Part shown: in pieces, positions 25,005 through 37,100 of the stretch
How positions within the stretch are numbered: the stretch's first letter is position 1
Layout: every line of letters begins with the position of its first letter
Source of the DNA: Triatoma infestans
Lineage: Eukaryota > Arthropoda > Insecta > Hemiptera > Reduviidae
DNA: 64,000 nucleotides
Reading direction: 5' to 3'
NCBI GenBank assembly: GCA_011037195.1
Contig: JAAEAF010003139.1
Location: forward strand, 41,564-105,563
The notes under the pieces: model-generated
Told to the model about the DNA's origin: nothing
The model's database searches: none
The model's input: the letters and a program-made list of their open reading frames with translations, nothing else
Position numbers and translations under genes: made by a program

Positions 25005-25130
25005 CTGGCAAGACAGTGAGCTGTAAGAGGCTCCTAGGAAAAGAAAATCTAAGGGCAGCACTGCTGGACTCGAACCATGGACCTCCTTGTTGCTAGTCTA
25101 ATGCGCTATCTATGAGGTAATCCCTGTTCT
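25005..25130 (-). mobile_element. tRNA-derived SINE, minus strand
   Basis: On the - strand it starts with a tRNA-like head (gggattacctc, then a box-B-like ggttcgagtccagcagtgct with changes) followed by the shared body ctaggagcctcttacagctc. Truncated at its 3' end. Confidence 0.7.
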
Positions 25131-26039
25131 TGGTGATACTTATCATGGAAAGTAAATAACAACTAAACGATCCCAATATACCATATTCAGAGAAGTTCTA
25201 ATATTAATTCCTGGAGCAGTTCAATATGCGTAAGGCCTAGTGGCGCATCTTGTTAAACATAATTTCGCTTAGGAATGCTTCCGTTGCTCTGGAAAGTGTG
25301 TGTCTTAAGATTAATCTAAGACTTATGATTATTAATTATTTAATACTAAGTAATTGTGTTCTAGATTGGAGAATCCGCAGTTTGAGATTTCAATACGAGT
25401 GCATTTGTAAATAAGTTATTTAAATTATTTATTTATTGCCGAACTGACATTATAATATAGTTGGAAATGTAAGAAAGACTTCTCGCCAACAGAACAATTT
25501 CAGCTGAATGGCGAATAATTAGTTAATAAATAGGAGTATAATTTAATTAGTAAAATGAAGTGTCACCATACGGTAATGAGAAATAAATTGTTAAAAATAG
25601 TTCTTGAAATCATATAAATTTGCCACATATCCTCAAGTCGATTCTAGTTTTGTGAATAATTTTTATTTTTTGTTTCAGGAACACAAATTAACTGATAGAG
25701 AAAACATCTCCATTATCGAATATCTGCATATAATCTTATGAAAATCTATTTTAAAACATTTTAATAATAACTATATTAGTATGCATTAATTTCATGTTAT
25801 TGAGTTCTATAAGAAATGTAGATTATAGAACATAATTATAGAATAGCTGTATTATATTTTAATTTATTCTGTTTTATCTGTATTACATTAATTAATTCTA
25901 AACTTTTTGAAAACCTGCAGTTATTGTTGGTGTAGATGCAACTCTTGCAAGAAACTTAAGTGCCTAGAATATTCCTGAAATACTAAATGAAATTTAAACA
26001 GCTATCTATTGTGAACTGCATAACATTTTTACGAAAGCT
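25131..26039. other. AT-rich DNA, nothing recognised
   Basis: May include more of the BEL/Pao relic near 25180-25300, but no motif was clear enough to call. Confidence 0.35.
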
Positions 26040-26280
26040 TATTTTCAGATCTCCTGGTGGTACTTTAAGGAAATATAAAGTTTTTGAACGTTCTGCGATT
26101 TATCGTTTTTGAGATATGCTGTCCCCCACACGCACACATACACACAGAACAACTGCAAAAATCCAATTTTTTTTTAATCAGGGGACCGCAAAACGGATCT
26201 TTCCGGTGAATACTTGATATCGAAAATTTGACACGATTGCAATACTTCCTCTTACTAAGAGTAAGGAAAAGTAAAAATAA
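26040..26280 (-). mobile_element. HINE-like fragment with intact outer end
   Basis: Contains tttgagatatgctgtccccc, a CA-rich tract (26130-26150), the gacctcaaaac-like gaccgcaaaacggatctttc, acacgattgcaatacttcct and the terminal palindrome cttactaagagtaag. Confidence 0.65.
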
Positions 26281-26889
26281 TTAACGGGATGGTTTGTGTA
26301 TAAGTTATGTGTTTGAACAAAGTATCTCAAAAACAAATAATTGCAGAAGCTCAAACTTGATGCTTTATCAAATAATTTTATATTCCATTAGGATTTTTTT
26401 CTGAGAAAATTAAAGAGAACGGTGATGGAAGATTGTTTCAGTCGTGATAAAAGAAATAAATGAGTTTTAGCAATGAATCATAATGAACTTCGACCGTCTC
26501 TTATTGCCCTAGATTCATAGATATAATTGGTAACTTTCCTTCAAAATTAGAATCTTTAATGGTTAAGAATTCTTTAGTTAATCCGTTTAATTATCCTTAA
26601 TAAAGGTTGTTGTAGAAAGGAAGATAGACGTTTCTTTGCTTATAAGCTTCGATGCAAAATTTACCGGATCAAAGCATGTTTAGGAAATAATGCATCAGAG
26701 CCAAACCCATTTATTATATTAGAGGGGCATATATTGTAGTGTTAACTTTTATTTGGAAAATATAAATTATATACTTCCACAGATTTGTAATCTTCATTTA
26801 ATTTTCAAATAAACATTGTTCCAAATATGAAATTTTATTGATTACTCGTTTTACAAAAATTATATTTTAGAATTTGTTTTAATTGCAAT

Positions 26890-27360
26890 TTTCTTTTAAT
26901 AGAAGTAGAATATGATTGAAAAATACGCCAGAAAATCCGCTAAAATAATGTTTTCCGGGAAAATGTTTTAATTAAAATGATATTGTTACATAGCCCTTAT
27001 AAAAGTGATTTGCAAATTGGAAAAAATAAAGAAACAGCAGAGCAGCTCTTTCAAGAACTATGAGACAAACATACTGAAAGTGGCAATGCCATTTGATGGA
27101 TTTTGAACAAAAACCCTGTTCGGAACAACTTCTGATAATTAAAGTATTGTTTAGGTCCACAGCAATTTTTTTTTATTTGACTTGTTTGTTTTATATTTAC
27201 ATAAATACAAACACGTACATCATATTATTAGAAAGAGAATTAGATAAAAGACACTTTTTCTTATTCAGGGAATCTTGGTGAGTGTATTTCTGGTGAAACT
27301 TAATTTTGGAAATCTGACAAGATGCTTGTGCATTCTCTTAAAAAGTAGGAGAAAATAAAA
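26890..27360 (-). mobile_element. HINE-like fragment, strongly diverged
   Basis: Recognised by the order aaagtggcaatgccatttga, a degraded CA tract, acactttttcttattcaggg, ggtgaaacttaattttgga and a final aaaagtaggagaaaat. Confidence 0.45.
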
Positions 27361-29059
27361 AGCCGCTATTCGTTTAGTTAATTTTTGTGAATTGCACGAC
27401 ATTCTATATTTAACAGAAATTCGAATAACTCGATACTTTAAATAGGGCAGGATAATAAAAATAGGTAGTTAAAAAAAAAAAAATCCAGATTTTACAAGTA
27501 TTAGGACACAAAATTTTTATAAGTGTAATTGTAAGGCAGTCTGAACCATTTTGCTAAATCATGATAGAGCATCATTTCCCATCGTATTAAAGGTTTGCAA
27601 AAAAGGAAATCTATAGATAGTATCTCTCTTTCGAAATTCAAATGATAATGTTCAATGTTGTTGATTCGCATGTTTACTTCTTTAGTTGGGAACAAAAGAA
27701 CGTAAAATTAATCAGTCACGACCTCTGTAGGTTGTTTCTTTGTTAATAACCTTCCAAGGAAAATTAACCTGATCAAAATGTGTAAGTGACTTATAGTGCG
27801 GCTATAGCCAATCCACCAATCCAATTTGTGCACGATTGTGGAGTGTTAACTTCATTAGGAACATGTACATTATATACTTTCCAGAGATTTGTCTTCTACT
27901 AATTAAGAGAGAGATTTTCCAATAAGGTTGTTCCTGATGTGAAATTTTATTGATAAATCCTATCAATAAAGAATATTTCATTGGTATTACCATTTTAATG
28001 CCTGGATCCGTTTTCCAATATGAAGTTTGTTCTTATGCCCCTTTTAATTGTGAGTACCAAACTATTTTAAACTATATCCTTTGTTAATTTCGAACTTCTA
28101 GCACTATGTTATGATATATTGGAGTAAGATTTGGAAACTTTATTTCATTTCCTCGAGATTTATTTTAATGAAATTATCGAAAGAAGTATTTCACAAAAGG
28201 ACTGTGTAATTCTTTATACCAAACAAAACTTGTTAATAAATTACCATTATCCATTGGGAACGTTAACACTTTATTATCATGAAAGTGAAACATCACCTTT
28301 TTTTATGAAACTAACGTTGTTCTTTTCCTTGTCTTGATTTATTTTTTCTCAAGGAATCTTTTTTCATTTTAAGACAAGTGAAATGATTCTTGATTAAATT
28401 TATGTAATTTCTTCAACTAAAATCAGCTAATTGTCGGTATCAATTAATCTTGTAACAACCAGTTTTTCATGAATCTAGTTATTATTCATGATGCATATTT
28501 ATATGATGTTTTTCTAATAATACCTTCCATAGAGGGTAGAAGAGCAGTTTTAAGAACACCAGATGTTTTTAAGCATTATAGCATGCTTCTTTTCTTTCAA
28601 TTTGACCAGTTTCGGTTTTACCTCCATGGCCGGAGTTGATAAAGTTTCTGTAAAACTTGAATGTGGTGGGCAGATCTCTCTATACGAACTTGCGAACTCT
28701 GAAGCTGAAGGAAAATATGAAACCGATCGGAATTAAAGATTAAAAAAGAGCTATCTTTTGGCGGATACAGTCGCAGATTTTTATCTTACATTGCGGATCC
28801 AATAACTATTTCACTATTCTAAGAATTGATTTTAATCAAACAGTTTTCCTGCAAGGTCTGGTGTATGAAAATATTGTTCAAAATTTTGCGGGTATTAAAA
28901 AGAGTGTATTTATTCATTCGTTCATTTATTTATTTATTTGATGTTTTGTAACCGATCTGAAATACTTCTTGTATTTAGCACTTTATTTAATCTTAACACA
29001 TTAAAAGTTTAATCTCTGAACTTATAATAGTTTGACTAATTTTTTGTTTTTAATTCCAG
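27361..29059. other. region upstream of the first identified PDIA5 exon
   Basis: The missing signal-peptide exon and promoter of PDIA5 should lie in or before this stretch, but no convincing exon was found. A gaccagtttcggtttt motif near 28608 belongs to a dispersed repeat (also near 47908 and 57175). Confidence 0.4.
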
Positions 29060-29286
29060 GCCTGCTGGTCAATGCTAGCAGTTCTCTGTAAACAGGGCCA
29101 AAAAACAAGCTCAACTGATGAAGTGACTGATATAAAAGAATTTAAAAAGATATTAAGAACTAAGAACAATGTTTTGGTCTGTTTTATCAATAATCCTAAA
29201 AAAGCGGCAGGCATGTTAAGTACTTTTAAAGAAGCGGCAGAGATTATTCGTGGTCAAGGAACAATGCTAATTGTAGAATGCACTGG
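29060..29286 (+). CDS. PDIA5: PDIA5 exon, N-terminal non-catalytic region
   Basis: The exon opens after a TTCCAG acceptor in phase 0 and ends at a GTAAGT donor in phase 2. It encodes a stretch typical of the PDIA5 amino end ([10 protein letters not shown], then [13 protein letters not shown]). The first Met here, at 29072, is not followed by a convincing signal peptide, and the open frame continues back to the acceptor, so the real start is expected in an upstream exon. Cys residues occur at 29063 and near the end, but there is no CxxC. Confidence 0.9.
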
Positions 29287-32200
29287 GTAAGTTTTAAAAT
29301 GCTTTATCGCCATTACTGAAAAAGGAAATAAAAAAGATTTTGGTAATTTTCAACTTGTGCGACTGGTGTTTTTTTTATAAGTTTGGATCCGGACACAATC
29401 TTGAGTTTCTTGGATGCGATCAAAAACTCCCTAGAATAGCGAGTGCAGTGGAGAAACCGATCTTAGGAATCTCATTTGGGTGCCCCCATATCTTCCCAGA
29501 AATATATTTATGGCGTGTTTCCGAATGACCACTAGTCACGACTATTTTACAAAGATCTAGGGTTCGGAATGTACGCTTTGTGGCTGCTCCCAATAAGATT
29601 CATGCCCTGCCTTGACGGACATTAAGTCAGAAATTTTCGACGGTAGCTGTTTAAGAAAAGCAGCTTTTTATTGGGCTGTTAGGAGGCCAGCTCAGCAGCG
29701 TAGTAAACGAACAAAAAACTTATTTGTGTAAGTTTTTCTTTTGGGCCGTTATATTCACTGTTATAGAAACGAAAAAATGCTTTCAGATTTTCTCCGATAA
29801 TTCATAATTTATTGCCAGTTATCAATTATAGATAAACATAAACTTCTTTTGCTTTGCAAAACACTATTTAACTTGAGATTGTTTCATTGAGATTAATTGT
29901 ATTAAATGTAGTGATGTTATACCCTCTAGTTAAGTAGTGTTTAGAGAGAATTAAAAAAATTGACTCCGAAGGTGGCAATCAGTTTTCCGAATATTCGGTG
30001 TAATTTGCAAGTGTTATTATTTTTAGACGGAACCTCAACATCGATTCTGAAACATTTGAGATGGTCACTATTTTGAGCTAAACACCTCAGTATTAAAATG
30101 TGTAATTAAGTAGTTGAGTGCTTTGTGCTTAATAATTCTTGATATACACAAACAAGTCAAATATATATATAATAAAATGAGTTTTCAATCATAGGGTTCT
30201 TAATTTTTTCCCCCCTACGCCATTGGCGTCGCGCGGGCCATTATAGGGTTCTTAAACTTAAATATGGTTTTTAATGTTTCACTTGAAAATTGTTTTTACT
30301 TACACATCTTTACTTATTAGAATTCAATTATGACTAAGAATCTTTTGTTTATTTGGGTAATAATAAATAATTTGCCTTGTTGTAAATTAGAGAAACAAAA
30401 AAATTATGCAAGAAGTTAAAAATTCCTACAGACGTGCCTTACACATTGAGACATTACAAAGATGGTGAGTTTCACAAGGTGTATGATAGAAAGGAAACAG
30501 CTACCTCTATAGTTAGTTTTATGAGAGATCCAACTGGAGATATTCCTTGGAATGAAGATGATAGTCTAGGAAGTGATGTGGTTCATCTATCAAATTTACA
30601 GGTAAGACTTTATCTACAATAATTTAGTTTGAATTATTTACTATCCTTACTAATCAAGTTATGTTTAAGTCTCAGATTGTTGGTTTAAATCATATGTGGG
30701 TCTAGTATGTGTCTATTTATAAAAATATTGTGTAAACTGATTGCTGAAAAGAAAGTAATTTGAAATTATAATTAATATTTTATAGTTATTTTGAAAAATA
30801 AATTCAAATATTGTTACAAATAAACATATATGGTCAGTTAGAATTGGGTTTTTATAACATATATTATTTAATCAACTTGTTAAAATAATTAATATATGCC
30901 GTTTCTATGGCAATTTATGTTATAAATAAGCTTTATGTTATAAATAAGCACTAATAAATATGCTTACATAAATAGTTGCTCTTATTTTGTTGATTTTTTT
31001 CTGAAAATCATAACTTTGAGATAACCATTTAAAGTTGCCGAATACATTTGTAGATGAGTTATTTTTTATTTCATAGATATTTCGTTTCTTTACAGAGCCT
31101 TCTGAAACTAGTAAGAAAAGAAACCCGACCAGTTCTTATCATGTTCTATGCACCTTGGTGTGGATTCTGTAAACAACTGAAACCTGAATATTCAAAAGCT
31201 GCAACTACATTGAAGGGTAAAGCTGTATTGGCTGCTATAGATGTAAATCGGCCAGAGAATACACCGGTGCGAGCTGCATTCAACATTACTGGTTTTCCAA
31301 CATTACATTATTTCAAGTAATTTATTTTTTTTTTTTAAGTACAATTACGTGAATAAATAAGCTTAGCCGTGCTGATTTTTGTTTTCTTATACTGGTGAGT
31401 AAAAGTCAGTCTAAATTTACTGGAGAGTAAAATTCTTTGCTGAGTGATAAAAGTCGTCTTCCGTTTAAGGAAAATTATCTTCGATAAAAGGAAAGAGATA
31501 CGCGCTGGACTAACAACGCGGAGGTCTGGGGTTCGAATCCAGCAGTGCTGGCTTTAGATATTCTCTTTCTAGGATCTTTTATAGCTGAATATCCGGGGAT
31601 GGATAGTAACGAGAGGACACTGTCCGGAGGCTGGCAGTCGCTAAGAAGGCTCTAATGGTTATAGATGTTGACACGTCTTACATTAAAAAAAATATCTTCG
31701 TTAAAAGTGTAGAATAGATCCCCACACTCACGAGCGCAATCTACATGTTTTTCTTTTTTTATAAACTATATCAATCATACCATATGTTATGCTGAATATA
31801 TTATAAATTTAATTGAAATTTATAGCATATGCCTAAATAAATGTATATGAAATATAAAATGCAAAATAAGTAAAAAAAAAAAAATGGAAATAACATAAAA
31901 CCTATTGATATATAAGTAAATTTTTAGAGCTTCGTCTCCGCATCCCTTTTTGCCGCCCCTAAGTACCCCTTCTACTCTCACCGACCTATCCCGAGAGATT
32001 CGGCGATCCAGCTATTGATTCCTTGGGACAATCCACAAGATGTATTTCCGGAAATGCCTGGGTGGTTATCTTCTCAAATGTTCGAAACACGCATAGCTCT
32101 GTTTTTTGCTCATTTAATTTTATTTAAATATTTAACTTTTTTAATAAAACTTAGTTTTAATCAAAAGCTAAGAAGTCTATATTAAGACATTCAGTAAAAG

Positions 32201-34055
32201 CATGCATTTATCTTGAGATTCTGCTTCTAAGTTGAGTGTGTCCAATTTCCTCTCGTCATCTAACTTGTGAGAAAAGATACTCTTCATTACTTTCAAGCCG
32301 ACGATCACATGAATCATTGAAGACATCCATTTACCATGTTTTTGATGTGAATTGAATTCCAAAGTATTTTTGAAAAAGTTTTACGGTTTTCAATGCAATT
32401 AAAAAGGTAATCATAAGACATCGTATATCATAAAATGCGTCCAGAGGACATTTTGTGATGGTGGTTGGTTCCGCAGAGCTGGAAAGCACCACAGACATTT
32501 TGTGATTTTGTTCAAAGAAATTCGGTGATCCAGCTACCCTGAAAGACATTGTACATATAGCTAAAATATTTATCTGATTGCTTTTCGCATTAAAGATCCT
32601 ATACCCTAAGAGGTCTAACCGTCCCCTTTGGGAATCGCTGGAGTAGATTTTTAAGATATCATTGAGTTCCACGCGATATGATAGTTATGGTGCTTTGTGT
32701 AAAACACTTTCACAAATGCAAAGTGCACAATTGCAGGGCTATATATACTATTTGGATTATAAGCGCCTTCAAGAGAGAAAAAGAAACGCAGTTCATGCGA
32801 AACACGTTTTGTGCAGAAATTGTGATAGAAGGGGAAAAAAATGTGATTGATGTTGCTTAAATGTGAGTTTTCATTATGTTAAATATTTTCATCACGCTTC
32901 CTGGACAAGTTAAGATGGACTATTATTCACATTTGACGAAAAGCTAAAATTTGTAATGGCCGTGAAAATGTAAACAACAATAAAAATACCATCTCATTTT
33001 CACAGCAAGCTAAAAATAACAGCAGATTCGAGTTTACAACACCTCAAATAATAGATATGGATAGAAATGCTTTAAAAATAAAAATAAAAGAAGCATACCT
33101 TAGACATACGCTACAAATAGAATGTCAATTCCAGAAAGGAGATTGCGGTGTTTTTACTTTTGGACAAGAACAAAGAAATCATAGTTACATTGTTTTATAC
33201 TAATACTTCTTATACCACGTCTACTATAATACTGAACATACATATTTTTACTGTAAAAACATAAATTATTTAAGTTCATATCAAATCCCATTAATGGATA
33301 ATTTAAAATTCAACTACAAAAATATGTTTTTAATTGTAAATTTGAAGCTTCCCGTTCTTAAAGAAGTTTTCGTAGCCATGTTCAGCTTAAGGGTTTTCTA
33401 ATATTGTCTGTCCTGTGCTGTTTTGTATTAATCAATTAATTGTGAAGGTTAACCTCGTGGAATATAGTTTCTTTCGCTATAGATTGTTTTTTTGCTACTT
33501 TGTTATATTTTAAAAAAGAATTATTTTTTCTAAAAGAAGCTTTAATAAATGAAGCTTGTCGTCTCGTGTAAATAAACCTACCTACTACATGTTTGTAAAA
33601 TTAAAAATAATTCTAAAAATCTTTTTTTGGCGTAGGATAGATTTGAATTTTTCTTTAAATGACAGTTGACAGGAGACAAATTTAAGTACTAACTGAAGAT
33701 TACCTCATTAAGTCGTAACGTTCATTGTGTGAGTAAATAATTTTTATAAAACAAGAAGGAGAAGTTAAAATGATACAAAAAATCCGAATTTCTAGGAATA
33801 CTATATTCATCTCATATTTTTAATACAAAAAATCCGAAGAGACAGACAGCGGGGTCACAATTTACGAATTCATTGAAGAATGCCGCAGGGTAGATCTCTG
33901 TTTAGTTTGATTGAAAAATTCCACTTCTCTGAGATATTGTCAGAACTATTTCATACTCCCTGATCTTTAATGTAATTATAAAAGAGGGTAGGGTTGGGGA
34001 AAAAATCTGATGTGCTTTTTCACAGTGGATTAAACTCCGAAATGTTATATTTAGT

Positions 34056-34106
<51 letters not shown>

Positions 34107-37100
34107 GTTTTTTAAGAAATGGCGAATGGGGAAGCACATATGATGGTGAGAATAAACACGATGATTTAGTGAATTTTGTTAATAATGATGGCAAATCTCC
34201 ACCAAAACCAAAAGAACCTGAATGGTCAGATACACCAACGGATGTAGTGCATCTTACTGAAGAGACATTTGCTAATATTGCTTCACAAGTAAGCTAAATT
34301 TTAAGCTTAATTATTTTTTGGAAGTTATATAACACATCTCTTTAAGTTTTACATTGCTTCATAATTTTCTTCAGGAAGAATCTATGATAGTAATGTTTTA
34401 TGCACCTTGGTGCGGCCATTGTAAAAGATTGAAACCGGAATATGAAAAAGCCGCCACACAAATGAAAGCGGAAAATGTGAGTAAGTAAAATTTTCCTCAA
34501 AGAGGATTAATGATTAATTATTCTCATTATGTATATTCTTTTTTAGATTAAAGGGATATTAGCAGCAGTAGATGCAACTAAAGAACAAACATTAGCCAAA
34601 AAATTTAAAGTAAAGGGTTATCCTACATTAAAGTACTACAGTGCAGGAGAAGAACGCTGGGATGTACCACATTTACGTGATGCAGATAAAATTGTATCAT
34701 TTATGAAGAAACCACAAAAACCAGAACCAACTGCTCAAGTTGTCGAACCAGAATGGGAGAGTACTGACTCAGAAGTTGTTCATTTGAATACAGAAAATTT
34801 TAAGCCAGTATTAAAGAAGAAAAGACATACATTAGTAATGTTTTATGCGCCTTGTATGTAATTATTTCATCTCGAAATCAAACTATTGCAGTCTTTATTC
34901 TGTTATCTATAATTTCAATACATAGTGCATATTATTACAATAGCTTTATCATTTATAATTAGGGTGTGGGCATTGTAAAGCGACAAAACCTGAATTTATT
35001 AAAGCAGCCGAAGAAGTCAAAGATAATTTAAGGATGGCATTTGCAGCGTTAGATTGCACTAAACATCAAACATTATGCAGTTTATATGAAGTAACTGGTT
35101 ATCCAACTTTTAAATATTTTCATTACTACAACAAAGCTACTGATGAATATACTGGGGGCAGAAAGGTGAGTTTATGTTGTTATTTAAAATGACAAATTTG
35201 ATGTAATTTTATCTGAAGTTCATCAGATTGCTCATACTTAAGCGAATTTACTTATTCATAAAATATTTACTTTTTATTGATAATTTACAGAAAGCTGATT
35301 TCTTGACCTATATGAGACTAAAGGATGAAGATCGTTCCACAAGAGATATTCCTACGGAACCAGAGCCGATGCCTGTGTGGTCTGATATTACTGGATCTGA
35401 TCGAATTCTTCAAATAACAGACAGTAATCATCTACAGATACTCAATAAACATAAATCAGCATTAGTGATGTTTTTTGATACTGGTGGGTATGAATTCCAT
35501 CGTTATATTAAAAAACTAAGTTGCCTTTTATTTAATCACTAGTTTTTATTTATTTATTTTTTTTAAGAATAATTTATCATTAACACTTTATGTATTATTT
35601 TTCTAATAAAATTAGAAAATAATTATAGCATATGTTTCCATAAACTTTTTGTATAGTATAATGAAATTTTATTTTTTGCTTTTTTGTTATTGGTTTAAGC
35701 GGAAGTATAGCATTCGTATCAGATTTTCGGAATTGAATCTTCACCAGAAATACCTATTTTAAGGTCTTCTGAGTGCGTAACATTTTCTCTCTCTACCTCC
35801 GACTGTCTATGTAAATATATATGGAGTAACTTAAAAATGAAAAATTCGCAGTCATTTTATATTTGACTTTCCATTCGGGTCTAACAAGGTAAATTCAACA
35901 GTAAGATTTCTGTCAACAGGAACTTTCTTTGTATTCTTCTAAAATTTGTAAATTTTCAATTTCGATATGAATACCAGAAACATTAACGTTTATTCACTTT
36001 TATTTAAATCATTTTTGAGGGGAAAAGTTTTTAGAGGGTTCTCTCTGGTCAGGATGGATTGAAGTTTCCCTCTACAGTGTCACTTTTAATATGATACGGT
36101 TCTACTATAACTATATAATATTAAGGGGAAATAATGTGTTTCCAAATTTCCAAAAAATTCACTGCCAATTTACACAATGGTTCAAACTTCATAGATATTT
36201 CAGTATTACTAGAAAAACCGCCAGGAATCTTCCGGTCAAAATCAGTTTAACAGTACTGTTACAGTATTACTATTTATTTCTTTTTTGTTTTGTTTTCCGT
36301 TTTTCATTAAAAGACATAGAATGATTTCTTTTTCCTGTCATTTTTTAATGCAATTTAAAAAAAAAATATTTCCCATTTATTTCAAATATTTTTTCGAGAA
36401 AGTTATTTTTACGCGATAGTGGGAGATATTAACTTTTGGTGTTCGCTAAGAAGTGATTTCCAAACTTTCTGTAACGTCGCCTCCCTTCTTGTCCATAAAA
36501 ATTGTCGCGCTCACCATGGATTTTTTTTTAACAGTTTGTTATAAATAATGTAACGTTTTTACCTCTAAACTACCAACTGCAACTAGTTTTAAGTGGATTC
36601 GTAGAGATAAAACACTCTAAACTTCAATAAAGAAAACAGCAATTTATTGTTATACACAATAAATTACAAAAGTTCACTTTGTTCACTTTTTATACACTTT
36701 CCACAAACGCCGCCAGACTGAGGGTGAAGCGGCGTTGTCCTCGTCTTCCTGATGCCAAGAATCTCGCAGACCGCCTTGAACACCTGTGACTCAAAGTTTC
36801 TCCCTTGATCGGAATGTAATTCCAGCGGAATCCCGAAACGGCTGAACAGGTTATTACTAGAGCTTTGGCCACAGCTGATGCGTCCTGGGTTAGCAAAGTA
36901 TACGCCTCCGTCCACTTGCTAAAATAGTCCGCCGCAACTAGTATATAGCGATTTCCCCTTTTAGATTTTGGGAAGGGGCCAGCTATATCGATAGCTATTC
37001 TTTCGAACGGTACTCCAACATTGTCCTACCTCAGAGCGCCACGGGTTCTACTTCTGGGTCCTTTGCTCGCTACACATTTCGTGCATCGCCGGCACCAATC

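Noticed and set aside
28620..28735. Short ATG frame with MAGVDKVSVKLECGG as PDIA5 first exon
   Set aside because: Not hydrophobic, ends in a stop before any suitable donor, and overlaps a dispersed repeat motif.
29072..29290. ATG at 29072 as PDIA5 start
   Set aside because: No signal peptide follows, the frame is open back to a strong acceptor, and the KDEL end requires ER targeting.
31500..31560. tRNA-gene-like sequence
   Set aside because: The head is tRNA-like, but it continues into the SINE body and the acceptor stem does not close. Same for the other six copies.
32662..32850. ORF ending in a Cys-rich [12 protein letters not shown]
   Set aside because: Looks zinc-finger-like only at the end, overlaps another chance frame, and lies in a PDIA5 intron without further support.
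34471..34492. Donor GTAAGT at 34481 instead of GTGAGT at 34477
   Set aside because: It would shift the frame and place a stop early in the next exon, while GTGAGT keeps thioredoxin homology.
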